Shown: in pieces, positions 9,309-19,861 of the stretch
Layout: each line of letters opens with the position of its first letter
Position numbering within the stretch: the stretch's first letter is position 1
Source of the DNA: Paenirhizobium cremeum
GTDB lineage: Bacteria; Pseudomonadota; Alphaproteobacteria; Rhizobiales; Rhizobiaceae
Assembly (NCBI RefSeq): GCF_022884085.1
Contig: NZ_JAGGCS010000015.1
Span: 62,001 to 126,000 of the forward strand
Length of the DNA stretch: 64,000 bases
Direction: 5' to 3'
Notes under the pieces: generated by a model
Databases searched by the model: none
What the model saw: the letters and a program-made list of their open reading frames with translations, nothing else
What the model was told of the DNA's origin: nothing
Made by a program: the position numbers and the translations under genes

Positions 9309-10106
9309 TCAGTTCGTCGGGCGGATGGGATGGAAATCGAGGGTAGCGGAGAGGAACCCCTCAAGGTCGTCCCAGGGGATCATGTGGCCAGCTTTTTCGA
9401 CAATCCGCACCTCGATGTCTGGCATCAGTCGGCGGATTTCATCGATGTCGGATGCGCCAATCACCGTCGCGCCACCCGCAACGACGAGGCGCGCCGGCGT
9501 CGTAACCTGGGCGATATCGGCATGGATGTCGTCGACGTGGAAACCGTCAAAGGCGGTGCGGATCGCATCCAGCTGGCAGGTATGCAACCACTCTGCGCGC
9601 AAGTCGTTCTGCTCATCGGTCCAGGTCGGACAGAAGCGGCGCATGTCTGCACCTGAACAGCCTTTCTGTGCCATCAGGATGGAATCTTCGTACCAGGCCC
9701 ACGCGGCGGGATAAGGCCGCCGCCCGGGTCCCGACACCGGAGGATCGACGAGTATCAGCCCGGAGAAGCTTTCGGGCGCCATGCGTGCGGCACGGATAGC
9801 GGTGCGTGCACCCATGGAGTGGCCGAGGACGACCGGTGTTCCAAGACCCGCAGCCGTGACCAAAGCGACGACATCCGCCGCCATGGCGTCAAGCGAGTAA
9901 TCGAGGTCGCCGGCCTGGCTCAGGCCACGGCCACGTACATCCAGCACATGCACGTCATAGGACCGCGCCAGCCGTTCGGCGACGAAACCCCAGGTGATTG
10001 CCGGCGACGTGATGCCCGGCACCAGCAGCATGGCCGGACCATCGCCGGCAAAATGCAACAGGTGATGGCGGATGCCGTTAGCTTGGATATTGTATCCGCG
10101 GACCAT
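9309..10106 (-). CDS. nicD: N-formylmaleamate deformylase (alpha/beta hydrolase)
   Basis: This 265-residue hydrolase releases formate from N-formylmaleamate to give maleamate. The triad is visible: nucleophile Ser97 (GHSMG), Asp121 (LVDPP) and His241 (KAGHMIPWDD). Stretches GITSPAITWGFVAERL, LDVRGRGLS and DPPVSGPGRR are characteristic of NicD rather than of generic alpha/beta hydrolases. The ATG is preceded by GAGGAG at good spacing and lies ten bases after nicE. Confidence 0.94.
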   Translation of the reverse strand: MVRGYNIQANGIRHHLLHFAGDGPAMLLVPGITSPAITWGFVAERLARSYDVHVLDVRGRGLSQAGDLDYSLDAMAADVVALVTAAGLGTPVVLGHSMGARTAIRAARMAPESFSGLILVDPPVSGPGRRPYPAAWAWYEDSILMAQKGCSGADMRRFCPTWTDEQNDLRAEWLHTCQLDAIRTAFDGFHVDDIHADIAQVTTPARLVVAGGATVIGASDIDEIRRLMPDIEVRIVEKAGHMIPWDDLEGFLSATLDFHPIRPTN

Positions 10107-10116
10107 GGGGGTCTCC

Positions 10117-10866
10117 TCAATAGGCGCCAGAGAGCAGCGTGCCGCCGCCAGGAACGCGGGTGTCGAGCTTCAGCGCCTTCAGCATCTGCCAGGTGGTTGC
10201 GATCGCTGCGGTCACGACGGGCTTTCCTGTGACCGCTTCGGCCATCGGCACGGCCGGCAGCGAAGGCATTTGAACGCAGGCCGAGAGCACGACCGCATCA
10301 ACGTCATCGGTCTTCATACCGCGAACGATATCCGGCAGCTTCATCGGGTCATGAGCAGCCACGGCAAGATTGTCGGGGATTTCCAGTGCGCGCCAGTCCG
10401 CAACCTCGATTCCTTCGTTGCGGATATAGGCGACGACCAGTTCGGTCAGCGGCTTCATGTAAGGGGCAACCAGTGCTACGCGCCTGGCGCCGATCGCCTT
10501 CAGTCCCTCGACGAGTGCGCCGGCAGAGGTGACGACAGGCGCCGGATTGCCATTGGTGACGGTCACGCCCTGCAGGCGCGACTGGCTCTGACAATGGTAG
10601 CCGAGGCCCATCGCCATGATCGCGACCAGACAGGCATATCCCATGACGTCGACACGAGCATCGGAAAGCTCCAGCGCGCAGCGGTCGCTGTCGGCGTCCA
10701 TGGCGGCCAGTTCCTCTTTGGTGACATGCTTCATGCGCATGCGGGCCGAGTGGAAGGTAAAGCGCTCGGGCGAGACTTGCTCGCGAAACCGGAGCAGCGC
10801 GGGGATCTCGGTTTCCATCGTGATGTTCGAACTGGGCACGATGAGACCAATGCGGTGGCTTCCCAT
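10117..10866 (-). CDS. nicE: Maleate cis-trans isomerase
   Basis: A 249-residue member of the Asp/Glu racemase superfamily that converts maleate to fumarate, the last step of the pathway. The two catalytic cysteines are Cys79 (MGYACLVAIM) and Cys197 (VVLSACVQMPS), and the N-terminal IGLIVPSSNITMETE is typical. The ATG at 10866 is chosen because GAAGGAG lies just upstream; an earlier ATG at 10896 lacks such a site. It is the first gene of nicEDXF. Confidence 0.92.
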   Translation of the reverse strand: MGSHRIGLIVPSSNITMETEIPALLRFREQVSPERFTFHSARMRMKHVTKEELAAMDADSDRCALELSDARVDVMGYACLVAIMAMGLGYHCQSQSRLQGVTVTNGNPAPVVTSAGALVEGLKAIGARRVALVAPYMKPLTELVVAYIRNEGIEVADWRALEIPDNLAVAAHDPMKLPDIVRGMKTDDVDAVVLSACVQMPSLPAVPMAEAVTGKPVVTAAIATTWQMLKALKLDTRVPGGGTLLSGAY

Positions 10867-10898
10867 GGGGGCTCCTTCAATCTGATCTGGAGACATTA

Positions 10899-10916
10899 AT
10901 TATTCAAATGAATAAT
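10899..10916. promoter_or_regulatory. Palindromic operator upstream of nicEDXF
   Basis: ATTATTCAAATGAATAAT has perfect 8-base arms about a 2-base centre, 33 bases ahead of the nicE start. A similar sequence (TTTACTCAGATGGATAAT) precedes the adjacent TetR gene at 11704-11721. The shared sequence suggests that the TetR protein binds both. Confidence 0.65.
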
Positions 10917-10958
10917 TTCAAGCACAATTTTTCCGCAGAGCTAAATTCTGTGCAAACA

Positions 10959-11654
10959 CTAGAGGGGAGCGCGCAGGCCGGCGGCCAGGAAGCGAACGAG
11001 CTGGTCCAGCATTTCATCCTTGCCTAATGAGGTGAGATGCCCTTCAGTCAGGTCGCCAATGCGTCCAAGATCGTTCAACATGAAGAGATATGCGCCGACC
11101 AGAAAGGCCATGCGCACACTGATGATGTCCTTCGGCAGGTGGGGCAGCACTTCTGAAAGCGCGGCAATGTAGCGCTTGACGGAAGCGTCGTAGACTTCGC
11201 GGCGTAAACGCAGGGCGTGCTCCTCCGGCTCAGCATGCAGTCGCGCCTGCATGGCGACAAAGGCCGCTCCGTTGGCACTTGAGTATTTCATGTCCCACTG
11301 CGGCTTGAGATAGGCGTAGACAATCTCTTCCACGCTCGGATTCTTGTTTCTCTCCAGCAGTCGGTCGAGATTGACATGTCGGTGACCGGCCAGAACGCCG
11401 CCGCGCCGTCGGAAGCACTCATCGAAGAGTTCAGCCTTCGAGCCGAAATAATAACGGATGAGCCCCTGGTTGACGCCGGCGCGGGCGGCGATGTCCCGCA
11501 AATTGGCACCCTCGAACCCGGCCTCGGCAAATGAAAGTTCCGCATGGTCGAGGATTCGGTCGCGCAGATCTGCCGCATCGCTGGAACCATCTGCTTTCGA
11601 TGGCCTTCCGACACCTCGCGTTCCTGCTCTGCTCTTTGTTTCCTTTTCGACCAC
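10959..11654 (-). CDS. TetR-family regulator of the nicotinate cluster
   Basis: A 231-residue protein with a TetR helix-turn-helix near residues 30-80 (ILDHAELSFAEAGFEGANL, then AARAGVNQGLIRYYFGSKAELF) and a C-terminal ligand domain. The start is a GTG at 11654. It lies between nicE and the MarR gene. Pseudomonas putida also has a TetR protein, NicS, in its nic cluster, but orthology is not established. The matching palindromes at its own promoter and at nicE suggest autoregulation and control of nicEDXF. Confidence 0.85.
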   Translation of the reverse strand: MVEKETKSRAGTRGVGRPSKADGSSDAADLRDRILDHAELSFAEAGFEGANLRDIAARAGVNQGLIRYYFGSKAELFDECFRRRGGVLAGHRHVNLDRLLERNKNPSVEEIVYAYLKPQWDMKYSSANGAAFVAMQARLHAEPEEHALRLRREVYDASVKRYIAALSEVLPHLPKDIISVRMAFLVGAYLFMLNDLGRIGDLTEGHLTSLGKDEMLDQLVRFLAAGLRAPL

Positions 11655-11703
11655 GCTCTACCTCAACATCAACCGGTGGCGGATCGGGGTAATCCGTCAC
11701 TTT

Positions 11704-11721
11704 TTTACTCAGATGGATAAT
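11704..11721. promoter_or_regulatory. Operator-like palindrome ahead of the TetR gene
   Basis: TTTACTCAGATGGATAAT keeps the two half-sites and spacing of the nicE palindrome, with mismatches at one arm position on each side. It lies 50 bases upstream of the TetR start and immediately after the MarR stop. Confidence 0.55.
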
Positions 11722-11724
11722 AAT

Positions 11725-12153
11725 CTATGTCAGTCGCTTGAGGAGTTTCAGGAACTGTTCCTGCTCGCCCGGCGTCAAAGGAGCAAGTGTCGTCTGGCTG
11801 ATTTTGTGCATTTCCGGCAGCACCGAATCGAGCAGCCTGCGACCGGCATCCGTAATGAACAGGGTGTAGCGCCTCCGATCTTCTCTATCCTTCTCGACAT
11901 GGATTAGTTCCCGCAACAGGAGACGTTCAACGACGCCCTTTGTGGTTGCCGCATCCATGCCCACCAGGCGCCCGAGCGCATTTTGCGAAATGGGCTCGGA
12001 TGCTTCGCGAAGCCTATAGAGCGTGGAAAATTGCGGCGGGGTCAGCCCGCCTGTCATCTTCTCGGTGAATAGAGCCATGTGTCGCTGGTACGCAAGTCGC
12101 AGCAGGAAGCCAACCTGGTCATCGAGAATGTAGTGGTCGGTCCGCTCGGTCAT
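11725..12153 (-). CDS. nicR: MarR-family regulator, NicR-like
   Basis: A 142-residue winged-helix repressor: LTPPQFSTLYRL, QNALGRLVGMDAATTKGVVE (recognition region) and the wing with DREDRRRYTLFIT. In P. putida the MarR protein NicR senses 6-hydroxynicotinate and represses lower-pathway genes. Here it is divergent from nicA, with a TTTGCCTACAAA palindrome in the 250-base gap. The symbol is based on family and position. Confidence 0.8.
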   Translation of the reverse strand: MTERTDHYILDDQVGFLLRLAYQRHMALFTEKMTGGLTPPQFSTLYRLREASEPISQNALGRLVGMDAATTKGVVERLLLRELIHVEKDREDRRRYTLFITDAGRRLLDSVLPEMHKISQTTLAPLTPGEQEQFLKLLKRLT

Positions 12154-12338
12154 AGCTCATTCCTGGCATGTTCTCAGGACTGAACTGCAACACGCATTCG
12201 GCATGCGTCAAGAAAAGAATGGTTCGCCCGAGCCAATTGATCCCCCATCTGTAGGGAAAGATGCGCGCTTAAAAATCCCGCAGAATCAAAACCTGCCTCG
12301 CTTTCGCGCAAAAAAATCAAACTCCAGGCTCAAATTCA

Positions 12339-12350
12339 TTTGCCTACAAA
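12339..12350. promoter_or_regulatory. Operator-like palindrome upstream of nicA
   Basis: TTTGCCTACAAA differs at one base from TTTGTCTACAAA, the reverse complement of the site upstream of nicC at 16353-16364. Surrounding AAATT blocks extend the symmetry. It lies about 55 bases before the nicA start and is a candidate NicR operator. Confidence 0.6.
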
Positions 12351-12403
12351 CAAATTTTCTGCTGAATTCCTGACAAGGGTCAAGAAAAAACCCAGAGGGA
12401 ATC

Positions 12404-12892
12404 ATGACGAACACGCTTGAGCTGACCGTGAATGGGTCAGTATGCCTTGTGTCCGATCCAGGTGAGCGGACTTTGCTCGACGTCATGCGCGACGTGCTCG
12501 GCCTTAAGGGCGCCAAATACGGATGCGGCATGGCGCAATGCGGCGCCTGCACCGTGCTCGTCGACGGCAATCCCGCCAGGGCTTGCGTCCTCCGGGCAAA
12601 ACGGGTGACCGGGCGAGCGATCACGACGATCGAGGGTCTCGCCGATCCGGACACGGGCCGCCTGTCCCCGGTGCAACAAGCCTTCCTCGAGTGCGAGGGT
12701 GCGCAATGCGGCTATTGCCTGAACGGCATGGTGATGAGCGCGACGGCTCTCCTTGACCGCAATCCCACGCCATCGCGCGAGGAAATCCGCATCGCACTCA
12801 GCCACAACCTCTGTCGCTGCGGAACGCATCTGGAAATCATAGCTTCGGTCGAGCGGGCCGTCGAACTCTTGCGGGAGGGGCGGCATGACTGA
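12404..12892 (+). CDS. nicA: Nicotinate dehydrogenase subunit A (2x 2Fe-2S)
   Basis: This 162-residue iron-sulfur subunit passes electrons from the molybdenum site of NicB when nicotinate is hydroxylated to 6-hydroxynicotinate. A plant-type cluster is bound by Cys41, Cys46, Cys49 and Cys61, and the second by Cys102, Cys105, Cys137 and Cys139 (CGYCLNG and LCRCGTH). Full length for the xanthine-oxidase-type small subunit. The stop overlaps the nicB start by 8 bases. Start ATG lies after an AGAGGGA stretch. Confidence 0.94.
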   Translation: MTNTLELTVNGSVCLVSDPGERTLLDVMRDVLGLKGAKYGCGMAQCGACTVLVDGNPARACVLRAKRVTGRAITTIEGLADPDTGRLSPVQQAFLECEGAQCGYCLNGMVMSATALLDRNPTPSREEIRIALSHNLCRCGTHLEIIASVERAVELLREGRHD

Positions 12893-15800
12893 CATGCAGC
12901 AACCCGGAAGCCTGATCGTCGAGGAGACGCGCCCTGCGGGGCCTGCGATCTTCCTCAGGCTCGACCAGGAGGGCATCGCAACCGGCTACAACGGTCACGT
13001 CGATCTCGGCACGGGAATCGAGACCGCACTCGCCCAGATCGTTGCGGAAGAGCTCGACCTGCCTCTCTCGGCCGTGTGCATGGTACTCGGCGACACCGCG
13101 CTTACGCCGGACCAGGGGCCGACCATCGCCTCGGAGACGATCCAGGTCGCGGCGGTTCCTCTGCGACTGGCTGCGGCCCAGGCGCGTCGGTTTCTCGTCT
13201 CGGAGGCCGCGCGGCGCTTCAATGGGCCGATGACCGAGATGGTGACGGTCGAGGGTGTCGTTCGCTGGGCCGAGAGGGCCTGCACCTATGCGGAACTGAT
13301 CGCCGGCGAGACCATCAGGCTCGAACTCGATCCCGCGACCCCGGTCAAGGAGCCTGCGGAGTACCGGGTGGTCGGCCAGAGGACCGGCCGCCGAGACCTC
13401 ACCGACAAGCTCCGAGGTACGCATACCTACATACAGGACGTCGATGTCGCCGGCATGCTGCATGGCCATGTGGTACGCCCACCCTATTCGGGGCGAGACA
13501 GCGGCGCCTTCATCGGTCACAGCCTTCTTGGCTACGACGAAACCGCCGTGCAGAACATGCCGGGTTTCGTCCAGATCGTTCGTGAGGGCGACTTCCTTGG
13601 TGTCGTCGCCATGCGGGCCGATCAGGCCAGGGCGATCGCCGAGGCCCTGCCGACACAATGGCAGATGCCACCCGAGATCCCGGACCTCTCCGATCTGCGC
13701 CGAAGCCTGAAGGATCACCCCTCGACCCCGCGCAGCCTCGACCGGTCGGGCGACTTTGCCCGGGCGATCGACGACTGCGACGTCGCCCGGCAGCGCACTT
13801 ATGTCTGGCCCTATCACGAGCACGGCTCGATCGGCCCATCCTGCGCCGTCGCCGACTGGAACGGTGGCGCACCGATCGTCTGGTCGGGCACGCAGAACCC
13901 GCACATGCTGCGCGGCGATCTCGCCGTGCTCACGGGGCTGCTGGCCGAGGCGATCGAGATCCGCCGCTACCAGGCGGCCGGCTGCTACGGACGCAACTGC
14001 GCCGACGACGTGTGCGGCGATGCGCTGATCCTTTCCCGGGCGGTCGGCCAACCGGTCCGGGTTCAGTTGACCCGTGCCCAGGAACACCTGTGGGAACCCA
14101 AGGGTGCCGCCCAACTTATGGAAGTGCAGGGAGGCATCAAGGACGGCGACCTGCATGCCTATGCGATCGACACCTGGTATCCCTCGAACCGGGGGCCGAA
14201 CCTCGCGCTTCTGCTGACCGGCCGGGTCAGCCCGGAACCCCGAGCCTCCGATATGGGCGACCGGACGATCATTCCTCCCTATCGGGTGCCGCACAAACGG
14301 ATCACGGTGCACGACATGGCGCCGATTGTCCGGGCCGCCTGGATGCGCGGCGTTTCGGCGCTTCCCAATACCTTCGCACACGAAAGCTTCATCGACGAGA
14401 TGGCATATGAGGCAGGCGAGGACCCGGTCGCCTTTCGTCTGCGCCATCTCGACAATCCGCGTGAGGCGGACCTCGTCCGCCGCACGGCGGCGCATGCCGG
14501 CTGGGAGGAGCGAAACGGCCCGAGGCTTCGACGCGAGGGGCGTATGGCCTTCGGCCAGGGTTTCGCCTTCGCTACCTATGTGCACGGCACTTTTCCGGGA
14601 ACGGCAGCGGCATCGGCGGCCTGGGTGGTGGACGTCGCCGTCGATACCGAGACCGGCGAGGTGACCCTGTCGCGGGTGGTGATCGGCCAAGACCAGGGTC
14701 TGGTGATCAATCCCGACGGCGTGCGCCAGCAGATCCACGGCAACGCGATCCAGACGGCGAGCCGCGTGCTCACCGAAGAGGTTACCTTCAGCGAGATCGC
14801 GCCCCTCCCGCAGAGCTGGGCGACCTATCCAATCCAGTCTTTCCCGGCCGTGCCCGAGATCGAAACCATGCTCATCGAACGCCCGGGCGATCCACCGCTC
14901 GGGGTAGGAGAGAGCGCCGCCGTGCCGAGTGCCGCGGCGATCGCCAACGCCATCTTTGACGCGACAGGTGTGCGGATGCGCGAGGTTCCCTTCACGCCGG
15001 AACGGGTTCGGGCCGGCCTGATCGCGAGCGGCGCCCGGATGCTGGTCGCCGGACCCGACGCGCGCGATCGCAAGCCGAAGGCGACTGCGTTCAAGCGGCT
15101 CCTTGGCTATGGCAGCCTGCTCGGAGGCCTGCTGACGCTCGGAGCCGTATCCCTTCCGCTGCATCGCGCGATCGCGCCGGCGGCGGCGCCCTCGGCCGAC
15201 ACCTTCTCGCAGGTCACGCTCGACAGGGGGCGACAGGTGTTCGCACTCGGCAACTGCGCGACCTGCCATACGGCGGTGGGTGGCATGGCGAATGCAGGCG
15301 GACGGGCGATCGAGACCCCCTTCGGCACGATCTGGAGCACCAATCTCACGCCGGATCCGGAGACAGGGCTCGGTCGATGGAGTTTTGAGGCCTTCGAGCG
15401 GGCCATGCGGCAGGGCATCAGCCGTGACGGGCACAATCTCTATCCGGCATTCCCTTATACCTCGTTCGCGAAGATCAGCGGCGAGGACATGCTGGCGCTC
15501 TATGCCTATCTTCAGACGCTGACGCCCGTGCGACAGGAGGCACCGAAGGCGCAGATGATCGCGCCCACGAATCTTAGACCGGCGCTGGCCGCCTGGAACC
15601 TCCTCTACCACGATGCCCGGCCCTTTGAAGCAAATCCGGTGCAAGACGATGTCTGGAACCGGGGCAAGTATCTCGTCGAAGCCGCCGGGCATTGCTCGGC
15701 CTGCCACGCGCCGCGCAATGCCGCCGGGGCGGAGATGAAACAGCTGACCGGCGCCATGATCAAGGGCTGGTATGCGCCGGCACTCGAGGGTGCCGAGGCC

Positions 15801-16301
15801 GGCGGGCGCGGATGGACGGAGGCCTCGCTCTTCGCCTATCTGCGGCACGGCCATTCGGACACCGCGACGGCCTCGGGTCCTATGGCGGAAATCGCCGCCG
15901 GTCTCACGGCGCTGCCAGACGACGACATCCGCGCCATGGCTCGCTATCTCGCGTCCGGCATCGATAGCCCTACAACGGCACGAAGTGTGGCGGCCACGGT
16001 ACGCCCCGTGCCTCAATCCGACAGAGCGAGCCGGATCTACGAGGCGGCCTGCGGCGTCTGCCACGAGCCTGCGATCGACGGTACGGTGACGGCGGCGCGG
16101 ACATCGCTTTCGCAATCGGCGGTGCTGCGCGCGCCGGTTCCTGATGCACTCTACACGGTGCTTGACGAGGGGCTGACGGCGCCGGACGGGCTCGATCTCA
16201 GGGACATGCCGTCGTTCAAGACAGAATTCAGCGCCGGCGACCGGCAAGCGCTGGCTCGCTATCTGCGCCAACGCTTCGCCCCCGACCTTCCGCCCTGGTG
16301 A
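12885..16301 (+). CDS. nicB: Nicotinate dehydrogenase subunit B (molybdopterin domain fused to triple cytochrome c)
   Basis: An 1138-residue protein. Residues 1 to about 720 form the molybdopterin-cytosine-dinucleotide binding domain of the aldehyde/xanthine dehydrogenase family, with a GVGESAAVPSAAAIANAI block near residue 680. A hydrophobic segment follows near 735-755. The C-terminal third has three haem-c motifs: CATCH (about 790), CSACH (about 937) and CGVCH (about 1057). The haem domains imply export or anchoring at the membrane and electron delivery to the respiratory chain, as in P. putida NicB. It overlaps nicA and is surely co-expressed with it. Confidence 0.95.
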   Translation: MTDMQQPGSLIVEETRPAGPAIFLRLDQEGIATGYNGHVDLGTGIETALAQIVAEELDLPLSAVCMVLGDTALTPDQGPTIASETIQVAAVPLRLAAAQARRFLVSEAARRFNGPMTEMVTVEGVVRWAERACTYAELIAGETIRLELDPATPVKEPAEYRVVGQRTGRRDLTDKLRGTHTYIQDVDVAGMLHGHVVRPPYSGRDSGAFIGHSLLGYDETAVQNMPGFVQIVREGDFLGVVAMRADQARAIAEALPTQWQMPPEIPDLSDLRRSLKDHPSTPRSLDRSGDFARAIDDCDVARQRTYVWPYHEHGSIGPSCAVADWNGGAPIVWSGTQNPHMLRGDLAVLTGLLAEAIEIRRYQAAGCYGRNCADDVCGDALILSRAVGQPVRVQLTRAQEHLWEPKGAAQLMEVQGGIKDGDLHAYAIDTWYPSNRGPNLALLLTGRVSPEPRASDMGDRTIIPPYRVPHKRITVHDMAPIVRAAWMRGVSALPNTFAHESFIDEMAYEAGEDPVAFRLRHLDNPREADLVRRTAAHAGWEERNGPRLRREGRMAFGQGFAFATYVHGTFPGTAAASAAWVVDVAVDTETGEVTLSRVVIGQDQGLVINPDGVRQQIHGNAIQTASRVLTEEVTFSEIAPLPQSWATYPIQSFPAVPEIETMLIERPGDPPLGVGESAAVPSAAAIANAIFDATGVRMREVPFTPERVRAGLIASGARMLVAGPDARDRKPKATAFKRLLGYGSLLGGLLTLGAVSLPLHRAIAPAAAPSADTFSQVTLDRGRQVFALGNCATCHTAVGGMANAGGRAIETPFGTIWSTNLTPDPETGLGRWSFEAFERAMRQGISRDGHNLYPAFPYTSFAKISGEDMLALYAYLQTLTPVRQEAPKAQMIAPTNLRPALAAWNLLYHDARPFEANPVQDDVWNRGKYLVEAAGHCSACHAPRNAAGAEMKQLTGAMIKGWYAPALEGAEAGGRGWTEASLFAYLRHGHSDTATASGPMAEIAAGLTALPDDDIRAMARYLASGIDSPTTARSVAATVRPVPQSDRASRIYEAACGVCHEPAIDGTVTAARTSLSQSAVLRAPVPDALYTVLDEGLTAPDGLDLRDMPSFKTEFSAGDRQALARYLRQRFAPDLPPW

Positions 16302-16352
16302 CAGCGACCGCATCTGGCGCGCGCCCGGTAGGCGCAGCCATGTCCATAATTA

Positions 16353-17532
<1,180 letters not shown>

Positions 17533-17600
17533 CCGGCAAGCTTGCCAGCGCGCAGGCCCGCTCGGCACCAGCTGACCGGCGCTCGGGCCTCGGCCCGGCG

Positions 17601-18620
17601 TCAGACCCCAGCCATGTGCTCGACCTTGCCTTCGACGACCTGCTGTATGCGTGGTGCGTCCGGTGCCTCGATCTGGCGGATCAGGCCCTCGACAAGGCTG
17701 CGCCCGATCGCGACCATGTCGACGACATGGGCGATCAGGGGAACGGAGAGATAGCGGCACATATGGGTGCTATCGCGCACCACGATGTGGAAGTCGCGGC
17801 CGACGACCAGCCCCTTGCGGCGGGTCGCCCCAAGGGCGCCAAGCAGTCCCAGCTCGTTGGCGCAGACGAGGCCGGTCGGCGGATCGGGCATGTCCAGCAA
17901 CCGGGAAATCCAGCCTTCGCTGGCTTCCATGGTGAAATCCTCTTGGCCGATCATCTGCGGATCGATCGCCTTGCCCGCCGCATCCATTGCCTTCGTGTAG
18001 CCCGCGAGACGGGCCGCACTGTATTGGTCATCGCGGGTGAGCAGCTGCAGCGCAATGCGGCGGCATCCCTTGTCGAGCAGCATGCGTGTCGCATCGAAGG
18101 CTATTCCCTCATTGTCGACGTCGACGAAGGCATAGTCGAGCGCGCTGCCGGTGCGACCGAAGGCGATAAAGGGGATGCCGCGCTCGAGAAGGTAGGGGAT
18201 GCGCGGATCGTTGGAAACCATACGCGTGATGACGATCCCGTCCGCCCCGCCTAGCTGGATCAGGCGGGCAAGGTTTTCCTGCGGATCCTCTTCCGGCGTA
18301 GTCGAATAGACCGACAGGCTGTAACCGCTTTCCCGCGCGGCGAGCGTCATGCCCTCGATCAGGGGCAGCTTGGCAATGTCAGAGAGGTAGTCGCGGGTTT
18401 CCATCGGCAGGATGGCGGTCAGCGTTCGCGTGAGACCCGTGCGCAAGGCCCGACCATGCAGGTTTGGCACGTAACCGGCGGCATTCGCAGCCGCCTTCAC
18501 TCGCTCGATGGTGTCCGGATGGACCTCGGGACCATCTTTGAGCGCTCTCGAAACCGTGGTCACTGACAGGCCCAGTTCAGTCGCGATCTGCCTCAAATTG
18601 GGTCTGGAATTCAATGCCAT
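17601..18620 (-). CDS. LacI-family transcriptional regulator
   Basis: A 339-residue protein with a LacI helix-turn-helix at the N-terminus (NLRQIATELGLSVTTVSRAL, residues 8-27) and a periplasmic-binding-protein-like effector domain. The ATG at 18620 puts the HTH in the usual place; an upstream ATG at 18728 would add 36 unrelated residues. It is divergent from the ABC operon that starts at 18818, and a perfect palindrome lies between them, so it probably controls that operon. The effector is unknown. Confidence 0.88.
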   Translation of the reverse strand: MALNSRPNLRQIATELGLSVTTVSRALKDGPEVHPDTIERVKAAANAAGYVPNLHGRALRTGLTRTLTAILPMETRDYLSDIAKLPLIEGMTLAARESGYSLSVYSTTPEEDPQENLARLIQLGGADGIVITRMVSNDPRIPYLLERGIPFIAFGRTGSALDYAFVDVDNEGIAFDATRMLLDKGCRRIALQLLTRDDQYSAARLAGYTKAMDAAGKAIDPQMIGQEDFTMEASEGWISRLLDMPDPPTGLVCANELGLLGALGATRRKGLVVGRDFHIVVRDSTHMCRYLSVPLIAHVVDMVAIGRSLVEGLIRQIEAPDAPRIQQVVEGKVEHMAGV

Positions 18621-18737
18621 GCTCGCGGTTTGCCCTGTTTGTTTCGACAATGGGACACAGTGCCCTTTCCTCCAGCGGATTGGAAGTGGGCAGTTTCGCT
18701 CTGCAAGATTCTGCTTGACGAAATGCAAATATCTCGC

Positions 18738-18755
18738 AATCGTAACGTTACGATT
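18738..18755. promoter_or_regulatory. Perfect 18-bp palindrome, LacI-type operator
   Basis: AATCGTAACGTTACGATT is perfectly symmetric with a central CG, the classic shape of a LacI-family site. It lies between the divergent regulator and the ABC operon, 63 bases before the first transporter gene. Confidence 0.75.
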
Positions 18756-18817
18756 TAGAAAAATAGGGCGTTAAGGCCAAAAATCGTCATTCGAGGGTGA
18801 ACAAAGGAGACTGACCC

Positions 18818-19861
18818 ATGATTCGTATTCTAGGCCTTTCCGTGGCCGCAATCGCGATCGCTGCCGCCAGCCCGCTGGCCGCACAGACACTGACCATCAC
18901 GACGGCCGGCGGCGACTACGGCGCTGCCATGAAAGAGGCCATGTGGGGACCCGCTGCGACCGAACTCGGCATCGAGGTGCGCGAGGAAACCCAGAGCGAC
19001 GGCTTCGCCGCCCTCAAGATGCAAGTGACCTCCGGTGCGGTGACTACCGATGTCATCCATCTGGGATCGCCCGAAGGTGCTCAGGCTGCCGCCCAGGGCC
19101 TGCTTGAGCCGCTCGACTATTCGATTATCGATCCGAAGTCGCTGCCGGCCGGCGCGGAATCGGCCTACTGCTACCCCTTCAGTTCCTATGGCACCGTCAT
19201 GGCTTGGAACACCAAGACGATCGGTGACAACCCCCCGGCAAACTGGGCCGAGTTCTGGGACGTGAAGGCCTTCCCTGGCACACGTGCGCTACGCGCCAAT
19301 GCCCAGGATCTGATCGAAATCGCGCTGCTGTCGGAAGGTGTCGCCCCGAGCGAGGTCTATACCGTACTCGACAGCCCCGAGGGCCTGAAGCGCGCCATCG
19401 ACCGGTTGGCAGTCCTCAAGCCGAATGTCTCGGTCTGGTGGACCTCGGGTGCGCAGTCGGCGCAGATCCTGAAGGACGGCGAAGCGGACCTCGTCGTTAC
19501 CTGGAACGGCCGGGCGGAAAGCGTCAAGGCAGATGGCGGCGCCGCAAACTACAGCTTCAAGGGCTCGGTGATCGGCACGGACTGCCTTGCAGTGCCGAAG
19601 GGCTCCGCGAACAAGGACGCCGCGATGAAGCTTATCGCTGCCATGACCAAGCCGGAGCGTGGTGCCAAGCTCACCGACTACATTGCCTATGGCCCGGTGA
19701 ACCCCAAAGCATATGAAGGCGGCTTGATCCCGGCAGAACGGTTGCAGCTCTTGGCGACTGCGCCCGGGAATGTCGAAACCTCGGTCTTTTCCAAAGCCGA
19801 CTGGTGGGTGAAGAACGGCGATGCGGCCCAGGCCGCCTTCGACGAGATGATGAACCGATGA
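18818..19861 (+). CDS. PotD-like ABC transporter substrate-binding protein
   Basis: A 347-residue periplasmic protein with a signal peptide (MIRILGLSVAAIAIAAASPLAAQ). It belongs to the spermidine/putrescine-type binding proteins (YCYPFSSYGTVMAWNTK and VWWTSGAQSAQILKDGEADLVVTWNG). The operon continues with an ATPase, two permeases and a nucleoside-phosphorylase-like enzyme. The last gene suggests a nucleoside or thioadenosine-like substrate rather than a polyamine; that is inference. AAAGGAG precedes the ATG. Confidence 0.88.
   Translation: MIRILGLSVAAIAIAAASPLAAQTLTITTAGGDYGAAMKEAMWGPAATELGIEVREETQSDGFAALKMQVTSGAVTTDVIHLGSPEGAQAAAQGLLEPLDYSIIDPKSLPAGAESAYCYPFSSYGTVMAWNTKTIGDNPPANWAEFWDVKAFPGTRALRANAQDLIEIALLSEGVAPSEVYTVLDSPEGLKRAIDRLAVLKPNVSVWWTSGAQSAQILKDGEADLVVTWNGRAESVKADGGAANYSFKGSVIGTDCLAVPKGSANKDAAMKLIAAMTKPERGAKLTDYIAYGPVNPKAYEGGLIPAERLQLLATAPGNVETSVFSKADWWVKNGDAAQAAFDEMMNR

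Noticed and set aside
12837-16313. Very long open frame opposite nicB (over 1100 codons on the minus strand)
   Set aside because: It mirrors nicB and results from GC-rich codon use. It has no recognisable motif, while the plus strand shows Mo-domain and three haem-c motifs.
17533-17600. GGGCC/GGCCC short symmetry between nicC and the LacI gene as a terminator
   Set aside because: The stem is only five bases and no T-run follows on either strand.
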